This document shows positions 24,964 through 33,346 of a stretch of DNA of 64,000 bases, one piece after another (the first letter of the stretch is position 1; each line of letters starts with the position of its first letter). The DNA comes from Mycolicibacterium rutilum. Lineage in GTDB: Bacteria; Actinomycetota; Actinomycetes; Mycobacteriales; Mycobacteriaceae. The position numbers and the translations under genes were made by a program. Location of the stretch: assembly GCF_900108565.1 (NCBI RefSeq), contig NZ_LT629971.1, positions 5,332,001 through 5,396,000 on the forward strand, in the 5' to 3' direction. The notes beneath the pieces are model-generated. The model was not told the origin of the DNA, ran no database searches, and saw only the letters and a list, made by a program, of their open reading frames with translations.

Positions 24964-26231
24964 GCATCGACCATGTCCGCGGGGACGCCACCGGCCTGAC
25001 GTTCCCCGCGCACATCGGCGCGCTGCGCGACGCCGGCACCGCCTTCCTGACCGAGGCGTTCCGGGCCTACGGTGCGCTGGCACCTGACAACGCGGTTGTC
25101 GCAATCGAAGGCCTCGAAGAGGTTTCGGGCGGCAGCACCGGGCGCAAGGCGCTGCTCACCGTCCGCTACGCCGCACCCGGCCCCCGCACCGACCTGTTCG
25201 TCAAGTTCTCGCGGGACTTCGACAATGCGGTCCGCGACGTCGGGCGCGCCCAGATGGCGGCGGAGACCCGGTTCGCGGCACTCACCCGCTCGCCCGCATT
25301 CCCCATCGCGGTACCCGCCACGCAATTCGCCGACTATCACCGCGGCTCCGAGACCGGATTGCTGATCAGCGAACGAATCGCGTTCGGCGAGCACAACATC
25401 GAACGGCAGTACCACAAGTGCCTCGATTACGAGATGCCCGCGCAGGCCGAGCACTATCGGGCCCTGCTGACCGCCGTGGCCCGACTGGCAGGCACGGAGC
25501 GATCCGGGCGGTTGCCCGCCGACCTGCTCGCACAGTTCCCCGTAGACCTGCAGGCCGCGACGGTAGGCCAGCGGCCCACGCTCACCGCCGAGCAACTCGA
25601 CCGTCGCCTGCTCCGCCTCACCGAGTTCCTCGAGCGTCACCCGGGCCTGTTCGCCGAGAACCTGCGGACGCCCGAATTCTTTTCCGCGCTGACCGCGCAG
25701 GCACGCGTGCTGGCCCGGCGCGAACCCGACGTGTGGCATCAATTGGGTGGAGACGCGGACAGCCTGGCGTTGTGCCACTGGAACGCCAACGTCGACAACG
25801 CGTGGTTCTGGCGCGGCGACGACGGAGAACTGCGGTGCGGCCTGATGGACTGGGGCTGCGTCAGCCGGATGCACGTGTCGATGGCGATCTGGGGTGCGCT
25901 GTCGGGAGCCGAAACCTCGCTGTGGGACGACCATCTCGACGAGCTGCTGGAGTTGTTCTGCAAGGAGGTGTCGGTCAGCGGCGGTCCGCTGCTCGACCCC
26001 GCCACGCTCGAACGGCATCTGCTGCGGTACGCCACGCTGATGGGCGTCACGTGGTTGCTCGACGTGCCCGCGCTGGTCCGCAAGCGCCTGCCCGACGCGG
26101 GGCCGCACACGACGCGCACCGACCCGCGGATCAAGTCCGACGAGGGTGTGCGTGCGCCGCTGCAGATGCTGACGAACGTGCTGAACCTCTGGCAGACAAG
26201 GGATCTGGACGGCGCGCTGGCCGACCTCTAG
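24957..26231 (+). CDS. Aminoglycoside-phosphotransferase-like kinase
   Basis: Product of 424 residues of the APH/choline-kinase-like fold. Visible elements are the N-lobe (GGSTGRKALLTVRY, LFVKFSRDF with the probable ATP lysine), the catalytic loop as HWNANVDN (about 275-282) and the metal-binding DWG (GLMDWGCVSR, about 299-303). Such proteins in mycobacterial catabolic clusters act on unknown alcohols rather than antibiotics. Start GTG 24957 or 24960, overlapping the SDR stop. It converges with the next gene, whose family is often found beside or fused to these kinases. Confidence 0.82.
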   Translation: MVSIDHVRGDATGLTFPAHIGALRDAGTAFLTEAFRAYGALAPDNAVVAIEGLEEVSGGSTGRKALLTVRYAAPGPRTDLFVKFSRDFDNAVRDVGRAQMAAETRFAALTRSPAFPIAVPATQFADYHRGSETGLLISERIAFGEHNIERQYHKCLDYEMPAQAEHYRALLTAVARLAGTERSGRLPADLLAQFPVDLQAATVGQRPTLTAEQLDRRLLRLTEFLERHPGLFAENLRTPEFFSALTAQARVLARREPDVWHQLGGDADSLALCHWNANVDNAWFWRGDDGELRCGLMDWGCVSRMHVSMAIWGALSGAETSLWDDHLDELLELFCKEVSVSGGPLLDPATLERHLLRYATLMGVTWLLDVPALVRKRLPDAGPHTTRTDPRIKSDEGVRAPLQMLTNVLNLWQTRDLDGALADL

Positions 26232-27127
26232 TCGAGCAGCGCGCGCACCTGCTCACGGGCGAAGAACTCCTGGTCCTCGCCCCAGCCCTGCAGCCCGTCC
26301 CAGCGCCAGTCGGTCAGCGTCCAGAACGTCATCCGTCCCGGCCACCCGAGCCAGCGCAGCGCCGTGCGCACCGCCCCTTCGGCGTGCAGCACCCGACCGC
26401 GGTCGTCCTCTGCGTCGAGCACCACCCGAGCCGGAGCACCGGCACGGCGGTCGAGCACCCGTCGCTCCCCGGCCACCAGTTCGCCGATTTCACCGTCGCG
26501 CAACAGGTATCCACCGATCACGCGGTCCACACCGGAGCGACCCGCCATCGTGATGGCGTGCCAGCTGGACTCCGGACCGGCGATGGCCCACAGGTAATCG
26601 CCGGGTCGCCGGGCGCCAGGACGGTGCGGGCCCCACGTGCGGTCGCGCATCGAGTAGCAGTCGATGTCGAACCGGTCACCGTCGAGTATCGCGGTACCCC
26701 GCATGCGGCCGGGCTGGTCGAAGTGGCAGTGCTCCGCCCACGCCGAGCCGAGGACGTGCGGCGCCATCAGCGCTGTCCACTCGAGGTCGAGGTCCAGTCC
26801 CAGTTCCGAGTACGACAGCCGATACCGCCTCATCGGTTCCACCACCACGTGCCGCAACGAATTGGGCAGTACGAAGTCGGCGTATTGCAGTGTGCCGGTG
26901 GGCGGTTGGGTCCAACGCCAGTCGTAGAACAGGCAGTCGTAGGTCTGTTCGCCGCTGGGATCCCAGATCGCGGGGCCGCCCCCGCTGGTCCCGGTGCGAA
27001 TGTCGTGGAAGTAGTAGACGAAGCCGATGACATCCCGTTCGGGGATCGAGAAGTGGAACCACCCGCTCTCGTTCCAGTACGGATCGTCGGTGGCGGGGTG
27101 GAAGGCTTCGTCGAGGTTGTCTGCCAT
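26228..27127 (-). CDS. Lipocalin-like protein of the DUF7064/7065 type
   Basis: Product of 299 residues, rich in Trp and Tyr, with repeated beta-strand-like segments (WFHFSIPERDVIGFVYYFHDI, WRWTQPPTGTLQYADFVL, YSMRDRTWGPHR near 165). It resembles two-lobed lipocalin-like proteins related to CrtC/AttH and uncharacterised mycobacterial families linked to phosphotransferases. There is no signal peptide and no catalytic motif I can name. It ends by overlapping the kinase gene (4 bp) and lies 6 bp downstream of an SDR on its own strand. Family assignment is from memory and uncertain; function unknown. Confidence 0.65.
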   Translation of the reverse strand: MADNLDEAFHPATDDPYWNESGWFHFSIPERDVIGFVYYFHDIRTGTSGGGPAIWDPSGEQTYDCLFYDWRWTQPPTGTLQYADFVLPNSLRHVVVEPMRRYRLSYSELGLDLDLEWTALMAPHVLGSAWAEHCHFDQPGRMRGTAILDGDRFDIDCYSMRDRTWGPHRPGARRPGDYLWAIAGPESSWHAITMAGRSGVDRVIGGYLLRDGEIGELVAGERRVLDRRAGAPARVVLDAEDDRGRVLHAEGAVRTALRWLGWPGRMTFWTLTDWRWDGLQGWGEDQEFFAREQVRALLD

Positions 27128-27133
27128 CGGTTG

Positions 27134-28072
27134 TCAGCCCGGATAGGTGACGGCGGTCAGCTGCTCGGACAACCGCCACAGCGCGCGGCGTTTGTCGTCG
27201 TCGTCGACCGATGTCGGCACCTTGGCGAAACCGACACCGCCGCCGGCGGTTTCGTACAGGCCACGAGGACCGTAGTATGCACCGCCCTCGGCGTCGGGTG
27301 ACGTGGCGGCGTACAGCGTCGGCTTGATCCCCTCGTCGACGTCGAGCCACATGAACGGCAGCAGCCGCCAGGTGGCCTGCGTGACCCGCGCGTTCAGGGT
27401 CGGCTTCTCGCGGCCGTAGGAGGCGCCGCTGAGCAGATTAGTCTTCGACAGTCCGGGATGGGCGGCGTTCGACGTCAGCCCCCACCCGTGCGCGCGGCTG
27501 CGTCGGTCCAACTCTTTGGCGAACATCAATTGGGCGAGCTTCGCCATCCCGTACGAGCGCATGGGCCGATAGCCGCGTTCGGCGTTGGCGTCGTCGAACG
27601 ACAGGCGGCGCTGGGTCGCGGCGATGCTGCCGACGGTGACCACTCGCGCGCCGTTTCGAAGCAGTGGCAGCAGACGGCCGGTCAACGCAAAATGCCCGAG
27701 ATGGTTCGCCCCGAACTGCAATTCGAAACCGTCCGCGGTGACCTGCCGCTGCGGCGGGGTCATCACACCCGCGTTGTTGATCAAGATGTCGATCGGCCTG
27801 CCGTCGGCAACCATCCGGTCCCCCAGCACCGCAACGCTTTCCAGCGACGCGAGATTCAGATCCGCCACGGCGAGCTTCGCGCCCGGCACGGCCCGGCGGA
27901 TCTGCTCGATCGCGGCCTCCCCCTTGGCCCGACTGCGAACTGCGAGGATCACGTCGGCGCCTGCCTTCGACAGTTCACGGGTCAGCCCGAAGCCCAGGCC
28001 GCTGTTGGCGCCGGTGACGACGGCGAGGCGACCGGACAGACCGGGCACGCGCAACTGCAGTCCACTGCTCAC
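27134..28072 (-). CDS. Short-chain dehydrogenase/reductase (retinol-dehydrogenase-like)
   Basis: SDR of 312 residues: TGANSGLGFGLTREL (about 20-34), AVRSR after the second strand suggesting NADP(H), NNAG (about 96-99), GSIAAT with the catalytic Ser, and YGMAK (Tyr-x3-Lys). The long C-terminal part with PGLSKTNLL and GGAYYGPRGLYE is typical of mycobacterial WW-oxidoreductase-like SDRs. GTG 28072 has AGGAGG six bases upstream and overlaps the TetR stop (GTGA), so the pair is co-translated. Confidence 0.92.
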   Translation of the reverse strand: MSSGLQLRVPGLSGRLAVVTGANSGLGFGLTRELSKAGADVILAVRSRAKGEAAIEQIRRAVPGAKLAVADLNLASLESVAVLGDRMVADGRPIDILINNAGVMTPPQRQVTADGFELQFGANHLGHFALTGRLLPLLRNGARVVTVGSIAATQRRLSFDDANAERGYRPMRSYGMAKLAQLMFAKELDRRSRAHGWGLTSNAAHPGLSKTNLLSGASYGREKPTLNARVTQATWRLLPFMWLDVDEGIKPTLYAATSPDAEGGAYYGPRGLYETAGGGVGFAKVPTSVDDDDKRRALWRLSEQLTAVTYPG

Positions 28073-28752
28073 GACGGCCTCCTCGACGCGAGCCGACGAG
28101 CCGGCGCCTGCCACAGGCCGGTGATCGCGTCGGTGAGCCCCTCCGCGGCCTGCGGCCAGGGCGACCGGGCGACCGGCCCGTGCGCTGCCAGCGCCCCCTC
28201 GTGTTCGGCGCAGGTGTGCATGAGCAGGTTGCGCGCCATGACGATCCGCTCGAACCGCACGCGTTTCGGGAGATCGGCCAGGCATCCGGTGATGCCGTCG
28301 ATCACCTGCACCAGATGCGGCGAGGTGAGAGCGTCCTTGGTGACCACCTCGCGGTAGGTCGGGTCAGCCATGGCTTGAGCGGCGAACCGCGCGTACCAAC
28401 TCGGGATGCCGAGTTCGTCGAGGTGGTCGATCAGCGGCCGCACCAGGCAGTCCACCCAGTCGCGCAAGCCCGCCGACGGTCCGAGTTCGGCAAGCATGGC
28501 GGCCCTCAGCCGCTCGATCGGCACCCGGTGCTTGTTCTCGATGGCGCGCAACAGGTCGACGCGGGTCCCGAAGTGGTAGCAGACCGCGGCGTTGTTGCCT
28601 TGCGAGGCGGCGTCGCTGATCTGCCGGTTGGACACCGCGTGCATGCCGCGTTCGGCGAACAGGCGCTCGGCCGCGGCCAGCAACAGTTCCCGGGTGCCCT
28701 CAGACCGATGACCGCTGAGCGGCCTGGCTGCTGTCACCGGATCAGTAGACAC
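28069..28752 (-). CDS. TetR-family repressor
   Basis: Product of 227 residues with a helix-turn-helix at about 20-62 (TRELLLAAAERLFAERGMHAVSNRQISDAASQGNNAAVCYHFGTRVDLL). The second recognition region (SQGNNAAVCYHF) belongs to the subgroup whose members repress neighbouring lipid or xenobiotic genes. GTG 28752 is the start; GTG 28737 is possible. A perfect 8+4+8 inverted repeat lies 13 bp upstream, in the divergent promoter with the flavoprotein gene, and is the expected operator. Confidence 0.9.
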   Translation of the reverse strand: MSTDPVTAARPLSGHRSEGTRELLLAAAERLFAERGMHAVSNRQISDAASQGNNAAVCYHFGTRVDLLRAIENKHRVPIERLRAAMLAELGPSAGLRDWVDCLVRPLIDHLDELGIPSWYARFAAQAMADPTYREVVTKDALTSPHLVQVIDGITGCLADLPKRVRFERIVMARNLLMHTCAEHEGALAAHGPVARSPWPQAAEGLTDAITGLWQAPARRLASRRPS

Positions 28753-28764
28753 CGTGCGTCGAGT

Positions 28765-28784
28765 TAAATCAAGCGATTGATTTA
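28765..28784. promoter_or_regulatory. Perfect TetR-type operator
   Basis: TAAATCAA-GCGA-TTGATTTA: perfect 8-bp arms around a 4-bp spacer, strongly AT-rich against GC-rich surroundings. It sits between the divergent TetR-SDR and flavoprotein genes and would let one dimer pair block both promoters. Confidence 0.85.
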
Positions 28785-28830
28785 GTTGGCCGTGCTTGTC
28801 CGGGACCCGCCGCGCCCGCACGATGAGACG

Positions 28831-30024
28831 ATGCCGGCGAATGCGCGCGTCCTCGTGGTGGGGTCCGGGTTCGCCGGACTGTGGGCGGCGCTGGGCGCGG
28901 CGCGCTGCCTCGACGAACTCGGTGCCCGCGACGTCGACGTGACGGTCATCAGCCCGCAGCCCTACCACGACATCCGGGTCCGCAACTACGAGCCCGATCT
29001 GAGCGGGTGCCGAATCCCGTTGCGCACGTTGCTCGATCCGGTCGGTGTGCGGCACATCGCCGCCGCCGTGCGCGACGTCGACACCTCCGCGGCGACGGTA
29101 TGCACCGACGACGGCGCGACACTGAACTACGACCGCCTGGTGCTGGCGATGGGCAGTCGCGTCGTCACACCCGACATCCCGGGCCTCGCGGAGTTCGGTT
29201 TCAATGTCGACACCTACGACGCGGCGCTACGACTGCAGCGCCACATCCGCGGGTTGGCGCCCGGTGACCCGGCGTCGGCCACCGCCGTCGTCGTCGGCGC
29301 GGGCCTGACCGGAATCGAGACCGCCACCGAATTGCCCGCGGTGCTCGGCGACGAGGTCGCCCCGCGGGTGATTCTGGTCGATCGCAATCCGCGCGTCGGA
29401 TCGGACATGGGCGACTCGGCACGGCCCGTGATCACAGAAGCGTTGCGCATCAACGGTATCGAGGTACGCACGGCGACCGCTGTCACCGCAGTGGACGCTC
29501 GTAGCGTCACACTGTCGACGGGCGAGGTGATCGCCGCGGCCACCGTGGTCTGGTGCGCGGGCATGCGAGCGCATCCGCTGACGGAGCGAATCGGAGTACC
29601 ACTCGACGGGTCGGGCCGGCTACCCGTCGACGACTACCTGCGCGTCGCACACACGTCCGGCGTCTTCGCCGCGGGTGACGTCGCCGCGGCGCGGATGGAC
29701 GACGCGCACATGTCGGTGATGTCGTGTCAGCACAGCAGGCCGATGGGCCGGTATGCCGGCTACAACGTAATTGCGGATCTGCTCGGGCAACCCATGCTGC
29801 CGCTCCGAATCCCGTGGTATGTGACGGTCCTCGACCTCGGACCCGCGGGTGCGGTGTACACCGAGGGTTGGGACCGTCGGGTGGTCGCCACCGGAGCGAC
29901 GGCCAAGGCGACGAAGCGGGTCATCAATCGGGAGCGGATCTATCCGCCGCGCACCGGTGATCGCGAGGCGCTGTTGGCCGCAGCCGCCCCGACGCTGCAG
30001 GGTGCACCCACGTACGGGGCGTAG
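28831..30024 (+). CDS. NDH-2-like FAD/NAD(P) oxidoreductase
   Basis: Product of 397 residues. FAD-binding motif VLVVGSGFAGLWAAL (about 7-21), NAD(P)-binding motif AVVVGAGLTGIETATELP (about 152-169), and the late FAD motif VFAAGDVA (about 285-292). The layout is that of type II NADH dehydrogenases and related quinone/carotenoid-type reductases, but there is no C-terminal membrane anchor. ATG 28831 is chosen as the first codon of the conserved fold. It is divergent from, and probably repressed by, the adjacent TetR. Confidence 0.88.
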   Translation: MPANARVLVVGSGFAGLWAALGAARCLDELGARDVDVTVISPQPYHDIRVRNYEPDLSGCRIPLRTLLDPVGVRHIAAAVRDVDTSAATVCTDDGATLNYDRLVLAMGSRVVTPDIPGLAEFGFNVDTYDAALRLQRHIRGLAPGDPASATAVVVGAGLTGIETATELPAVLGDEVAPRVILVDRNPRVGSDMGDSARPVITEALRINGIEVRTATAVTAVDARSVTLSTGEVIAAATVVWCAGMRAHPLTERIGVPLDGSGRLPVDDYLRVAHTSGVFAAGDVAAARMDDAHMSVMSCQHSRPMGRYAGYNVIADLLGQPMLPLRIPWYVTVLDLGPAGAVYTEGWDRRVVATGATAKATKRVINRERIYPPRTGDREALLAAAAPTLQGAPTYGA

Positions 30025-30027
30025 CGA

Positions 30028-30303
30028 TCACCTGCCGGTGCGCTCCCGGTGTTTACAGCCGGGCCAACAGCACGGCCGGCGCTTGCCCTCCTCGAGTTCC
30101 TCCTGAGTGCGCCGGATGCGGCGCTCGCGGGTCTTGTCCTGCTTGGCGTCCTCGACCCAGCAGATGAACTCGTTGCGGGCCAGCGGCGTGATGTCGTTCC
30201 ACGCCGCCAGCGCGGTGTCGTTGGCGAGCAGAGCGGCCCGTAGATCTGTCGGCAGCTCGTGCACCACACCACCAGAAACCTGCGCGCTACCCATGGCGGT
30301 CAC
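30028..30303 (-). CDS. Small YdeI/OmdA-like protein
   Basis: Product of 91 residues. It contains the motif seen at the C-terminus of YdeI/OmpD-associated proteins: LRAALLANDTALAAWNDITPLARNEFICWVEDAKQDKTRERRI, followed by a basic tail ending in CCWPGCKHRERTGR. The Cys-x5-Cys-x-His ending is unusual and could bind a metal. Start GTG 30303 (ATG 30294 possible). It converges on the flavoprotein gene with 3 bp between them. Function of the family is unclear. Confidence 0.75.
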   Translation of the reverse strand: MTAMGSAQVSGGVVHELPTDLRAALLANDTALAAWNDITPLARNEFICWVEDAKQDKTRERRIRRTQEELEEGKRRPCCWPGCKHRERTGR

Positions 30304-30364
30304 GATAGGTCATGCGTGCGGGCCCGCGGCGCGCCGAAACTCCAATCCGGGAAATCCCTACGTT

Positions 30365-30423
30365 TTCTCGGCGAGAACGCACCCGCTGCCCACCGCCCGG
30401 CCGTAAACGCCCAGTCTGGGCGT
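30365..30423. promoter_or_regulatory. Two perfect inverted repeats upstream of the recombinase-like gene
   Basis: TTCTCG-G-CGAGAA (30365-30377) and ACGCCCAG-T-CTGGGCGT (30407-30423) both have perfect arms and lie in the 163-bp divergent gap. The second is 43 bp before ATG 30467. Likely operators, possibly of the degenerate recombinase itself, since such proteins keep DNA-binding domains. Confidence 0.5.
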
Positions 30424-30466
30424 ATGACGACGACAGTTGCGACGTCAAGGTATTCCGGCCGCAGAT

Positions 30467-31090
30467 ATGTACACCTACCACCAAGATCATCGGCGGGATA
30501 CGCTCCTGCCCGTGCAAACCCGACTCGGCACGCACGGCCGACACGTGTTCGGCTACACCTCGCCGTGCGCCTCGGAGCAGTCGGTGCAACGCCAACTCGA
30601 GATTCTGGTCGAGCACGGGGTCGCGCCCGACGACGTCTTCAGCGAGGCGGCTCCGTGGGGCGCCGAGCGGCCGGCGCTGGCGGCGCTGATGGAGCGTCTG
30701 GGAGACGGTGACTCGGTCGTCGTCGTCGGCCTGCACCGGCTGGGGCACAGTGCCGCCGAGATCGTGGACCAGGTGCTGGCATTCCAGTCGCGAGGCATCA
30801 CCCTGACCGTCCTGAGCAACCCCGCCGAGGCACCGCCGCTGCCGGTCCCCGCGATCGGTGGTCCGGCGCACTTCCTGGGCGCGCTGCACGCCAACAGCCA
30901 TGACGGGCCGACGAAGCCGTTCGGCCGCAGCAGGCCGATTGGCCGACCCGTCGCGCTGGATGCGGCCAGAACCGACACGGCGCGGCGGATGATCGCCAGC
31001 GGGATGTCCAAGACCGCCGTCGCCAAGATCCTCGGCGTCAGCAGGCCGACGCTGTACAAGGCGCTGGCCGCCCTCGACGAACAGAGCTGA
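30467..31090 (+). CDS. Degenerate serine-recombinase-like DNA-binding protein
   Basis: Product of 207 residues with the resolvase/invertase layout. The catalytic-fold region (about 27-120) aligns as VFGYTSPCASEQSVQRQLEIL and VVVVGLHRLGHSAAEIVDQVLAFQSRGI. The nucleophilic serine of the GYxRVS motif is replaced by Cys34 and the adjacent arginine by Ser32. In the DRLxR motif, Asp becomes His90 and the last Arg becomes His94, while Arg91 remains. A Hin-type helix-turn-helix ends the chain (TARRMIASGMSKTAVAKILGVSRPTLYKAL). Strand exchange is therefore doubtful and a regulatory role likely. No mobile element surrounds it. GTG 30512 is an alternative start. Confidence 0.8.
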   Translation: MYTYHQDHRRDTLLPVQTRLGTHGRHVFGYTSPCASEQSVQRQLEILVEHGVAPDDVFSEAAPWGAERPALAALMERLGDGDSVVVVGLHRLGHSAAEIVDQVLAFQSRGITLTVLSNPAEAPPLPVPAIGGPAHFLGALHANSHDGPTKPFGRSRPIGRPVALDAARTDTARRMIASGMSKTAVAKILGVSRPTLYKALAALDEQS

Positions 31091-31099
31091 GCCCGGCGC

Positions 31100-31951
31100 A
31101 TGCGGTCGGCACTGACCATCGGCGAGTTCGCCGCGATGACGCATCTCAGCGTGCGGACGTTGCGCCGGTACCACGAAGCCGGCCTGCTGGAACCGGCGTC
31201 GGTCGACCCGGCCACCGGCTACCGCTACTACACGGCCGAGCAGATTCCGACCGCGCAGGTGATCCATCGGCTGCGCGAACTCGACGTGCCACTGGCCGAG
31301 GTCCGGTCCATCCTCGCCACCGACGATCCGCACCGACGCGCCGAGGTGATCGCCGGCCACGTCCGCAGGCTCGAGGCCGAACTCGACCGCACCCGGGCGG
31401 CCGTCGCGTCGCTGCGCCGCCTGCTCAATCCGGAGCCGCCCGACATCGCCGTCGAGTTGCGCTCGCTCCCCCGGCGCACCGTCGCCGCGGTCACCGGTCA
31501 CGTCACGATCGAGAAATCGCTTGCCTGGTACGACGATGCGATGGCCGAACTGGACGCGGAGTTCCCTACCGCCGAGCGCACCGGACCGCCCGGCGGCCAG
31601 TACGCCAACGAGTTGTTCACTCTCGGCGCCGGTTCGATGACCGTCTATCGGCCCGTCCGGGAACCGCGTCGGTCCGGGCGGATCGAGGTGGTCGAGCTTG
31701 CGGCCGCCGACCTGGCCGTCGCCGTCCACGCCGGGCCGCACGACGACCTCGACGTCACCTACGGCCGCCTCGGCAACTGGGTGGTGACGCACGCGCTGAC
31801 CGTCGACGGCCCGGTGCACGAGACCTATCTGGTGGGCCCGCGCGACACGGCTCAGGCCGACGAGTGGCGGACGGAGATCGGCTGGCCGGTCTTTCGGGTG
31901 GCACCTACCGTCGATGGGGAGTCAGACCGCGAAATCCGCACCGCGCGATAG
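31100..31951 (+). CDS. MerR-family regulator with GyrI-like effector domain
   Basis: Product of 283 residues. The MerR helix-turn-helix (LTIGEFAAMTHLSVRTLRRYHEAGLLEPA, about 4-32) and wing (YRYYTAEQI) are clear, followed by a coiled-coil dimer helix (about 75-115) and a SOUL/GyrI-like small-molecule domain (about 125-275), the BmrR/TipA-like architecture for multidrug or metabolite sensing. It begins 9 bp after the recombinase-like gene, so the two are likely co-transcribed. Its last 30 bases overlap the convergent SDR gene. Confidence 0.88.
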   Translation: MRSALTIGEFAAMTHLSVRTLRRYHEAGLLEPASVDPATGYRYYTAEQIPTAQVIHRLRELDVPLAEVRSILATDDPHRRAEVIAGHVRRLEAELDRTRAAVASLRRLLNPEPPDIAVELRSLPRRTVAAVTGHVTIEKSLAWYDDAMAELDAEFPTAERTGPPGGQYANELFTLGAGSMTVYRPVREPRRSGRIEVVELAAADLAVAVHAGPHDDLDVTYGRLGNWVVTHALTVDGPVHETYLVGPRDTAQADEWRTEIGWPVFRVAPTVDGESDREIRTAR

Positions 31952-32761
31952 CTTCTCATACGCTCGGATCTCGGTCAGCGACTCCTCCAAGGTGTCGACT
32001 ACGGCGTCGAAGCCGCCGCTGCCAAGGATGAGCCGGCGCGGCGGCGGGTTCTCGGCCATTGCGGAGATCACCGCTCGCACACCGCGTGCGGGGTCGCCGG
32101 GCTGCGCGCCGTTCTGCTCAATCATCGCGGCCCGGACCTGTTCGAGCATCGGCCGGTACTCGGCGATCGGCTCGGTGACGGGTTCGTCGGCGAATCCTGT
32201 GTAGGCGCGGGTGCGGAAAGCGCCCGGTTCGACGGCCATCACGCGGATCCCCAACGGCGCCACCTCTTCGCGAAGTTGTTCGGTGACCGCCTCGAGCGCG
32301 AATTTGGTTGCGCTGTAATAGCCGAAGCCGGTGGCACCGAGCAACCCCGCCACGGACGACATGTTCACGATCCATCCGTTGCCCCTGGCACGCATGCCGG
32401 GCAAGGCCGCTCTGGTGACCGTCAGCACTGCGAAGAAGTTCAGCTCGAACATCCTGCGCACGTCGGCCTCGGCCATCCCTTCGATCGACCCGTACCACCC
32501 GCGGCCGGCGTTGTTCACGAGCACGTCGATGCCGCCGAAGCGGTCCTCGGCGGCGCCGACCGCCGCCCGGACCTGATCCGCGTCGGTGACGTCCAGATGC
32601 AGCACCAGGACCCGATCGCCGAATCCTTGTGCCCACTGGCTCAATTCGTCGGGACGACGAGCCGTGAGCGCCACCCGGTCACCGATCTCCAGCGCCGCCT
32701 CTGCGAATGCCATACCGAAGCCACCCGGTGTACCGCCGGTGATGAACCATGTGCGGCTCAC
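31922..32761 (-). CDS. Short-chain dehydrogenase/reductase
   Basis: SDR of 279 residues: TWFITGGTPGGFGMAFAEAAL with an unusual GGTPGGFG cofactor loop, LDVTD, VNNAGRG, MSSVAG and YYSATK (Tyr-x3-Lys). It resembles the oxidoreductases of the YbbO/17-beta-HSD-like group commonly annotated in actinobacteria. GTG 32761 overlaps the stop of the NTF2-like gene (GTGA). It overlaps the MerR gene tail-to-tail. Substrate unknown. Confidence 0.9.
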   Translation of the reverse strand: MSRTWFITGGTPGGFGMAFAEAALEIGDRVALTARRPDELSQWAQGFGDRVLVLHLDVTDADQVRAAVGAAEDRFGGIDVLVNNAGRGWYGSIEGMAEADVRRMFELNFFAVLTVTRAALPGMRARGNGWIVNMSSVAGLLGATGFGYYSATKFALEAVTEQLREEVAPLGIRVMAVEPGAFRTRAYTGFADEPVTEPIAEYRPMLEQVRAAMIEQNGAQPGDPARGVRAVISAMAENPPPRRLILGSGGFDAVVDTLEESLTEIRAYEKLSRGADFAV

Positions 32762-33018
32762 GGTTCGATCACCAGTCGAGAGATCAGGCCGCGGTCGAGC
32801 GTGAAGCGGAAGTGCAGATCGGCTACGCCGCCAGGAAAGTCACCTTCGAGGTGCTGCACGACGTCGAAGCCTGCCTCCCCGATGGCCGTCGCGCCGACGT
32901 ATTCGGTGGTGTAGGTGTACTCGCTGCTCGCGGTGGCGACGTCGCGGGCGTCGTGGGCGGCGAGGTACGTGGCGATCGCGGTGGGCAGGTCGGTGTATTG
33001 GTTGTTGTGCACTGTCAT
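32758..33018 (-). CDS. Short NTF2/SnoaL-like protein
   Basis: Product of 86 residues. The sequence runs LPTAIATYLAAHDARDVATASSEYTYTTEYVGATAIGEAGF then strands through FRFTLDRGLISRLVIEP, matching the first and last parts of a SnoaL/NTF2-like cone fold but about 40 residues shorter than usual, as if an inner segment is missing. It could be a compact accessory protein or a degenerate copy. It is translationally coupled to the SDR downstream. Confidence 0.7.
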   Translation of the reverse strand: MTVHNNQYTDLPTAIATYLAAHDARDVATASSEYTYTTEYVGATAIGEAGFDVVQHLEGDFPGGVADLHFRFTLDRGLISRLVIEP

Positions 33019-33082
33019 GCCCTCACCATCAGGTCTCCCCCAGGGAGAGGGTCAAGCCGCTCAAGATCAGTACATTTGAAGC

Positions 33083-33334
33083 ATGGCTGTCGATCACCTT
33101 GCGACGATCGTCGCCTACGCCGGGGTGGCAGCCGCCGTCACAGTGTGGTTCTGGCGTACCCAGGGCGGCGATGTGCGGCCGGTGCTGCACGGGGTCGTCG
33201 CCGTGGTGTTCGGGGCACTGTGGCCGGTTGCGCTGCCCTACCGCGCGGCCGTTCGGGCGACGCTTCGGGTTCTCGCGCGTCGGCGGAGCGAGAACGATCG
33301 CGACAATATTCCGGACACCGCTGACCAGCGGTGA
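33083..33334 (+). CDS. Small membrane protein
   Basis: Product of 83 residues with two hydrophobic segments (about 6-22, ATIVAYAGVAAAVTVWF, and about 36-52, VLHGVVAVVFGALWPVA) and a basic, then polar C-terminus. It starts at ATG 33083 after a weak ribosome site and ends 12 bp before the cyclase/ATPase gene, so they may be co-transcribed. No known family is recognised. Confidence 0.55.
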   Translation: MAVDHLATIVAYAGVAAAVTVWFWRTQGGDVRPVLHGVVAVVFGALWPVALPYRAAVRATLRVLARRRSENDRDNIPDTADQR

Positions 33335-33346
33335 CACCATGTCGAT

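Noticed and set aside
30437..31090. An active transposon or integron resolvase
   Set aside because: Key catalytic residues are replaced and there are no terminal repeats, transposase or target duplications nearby.
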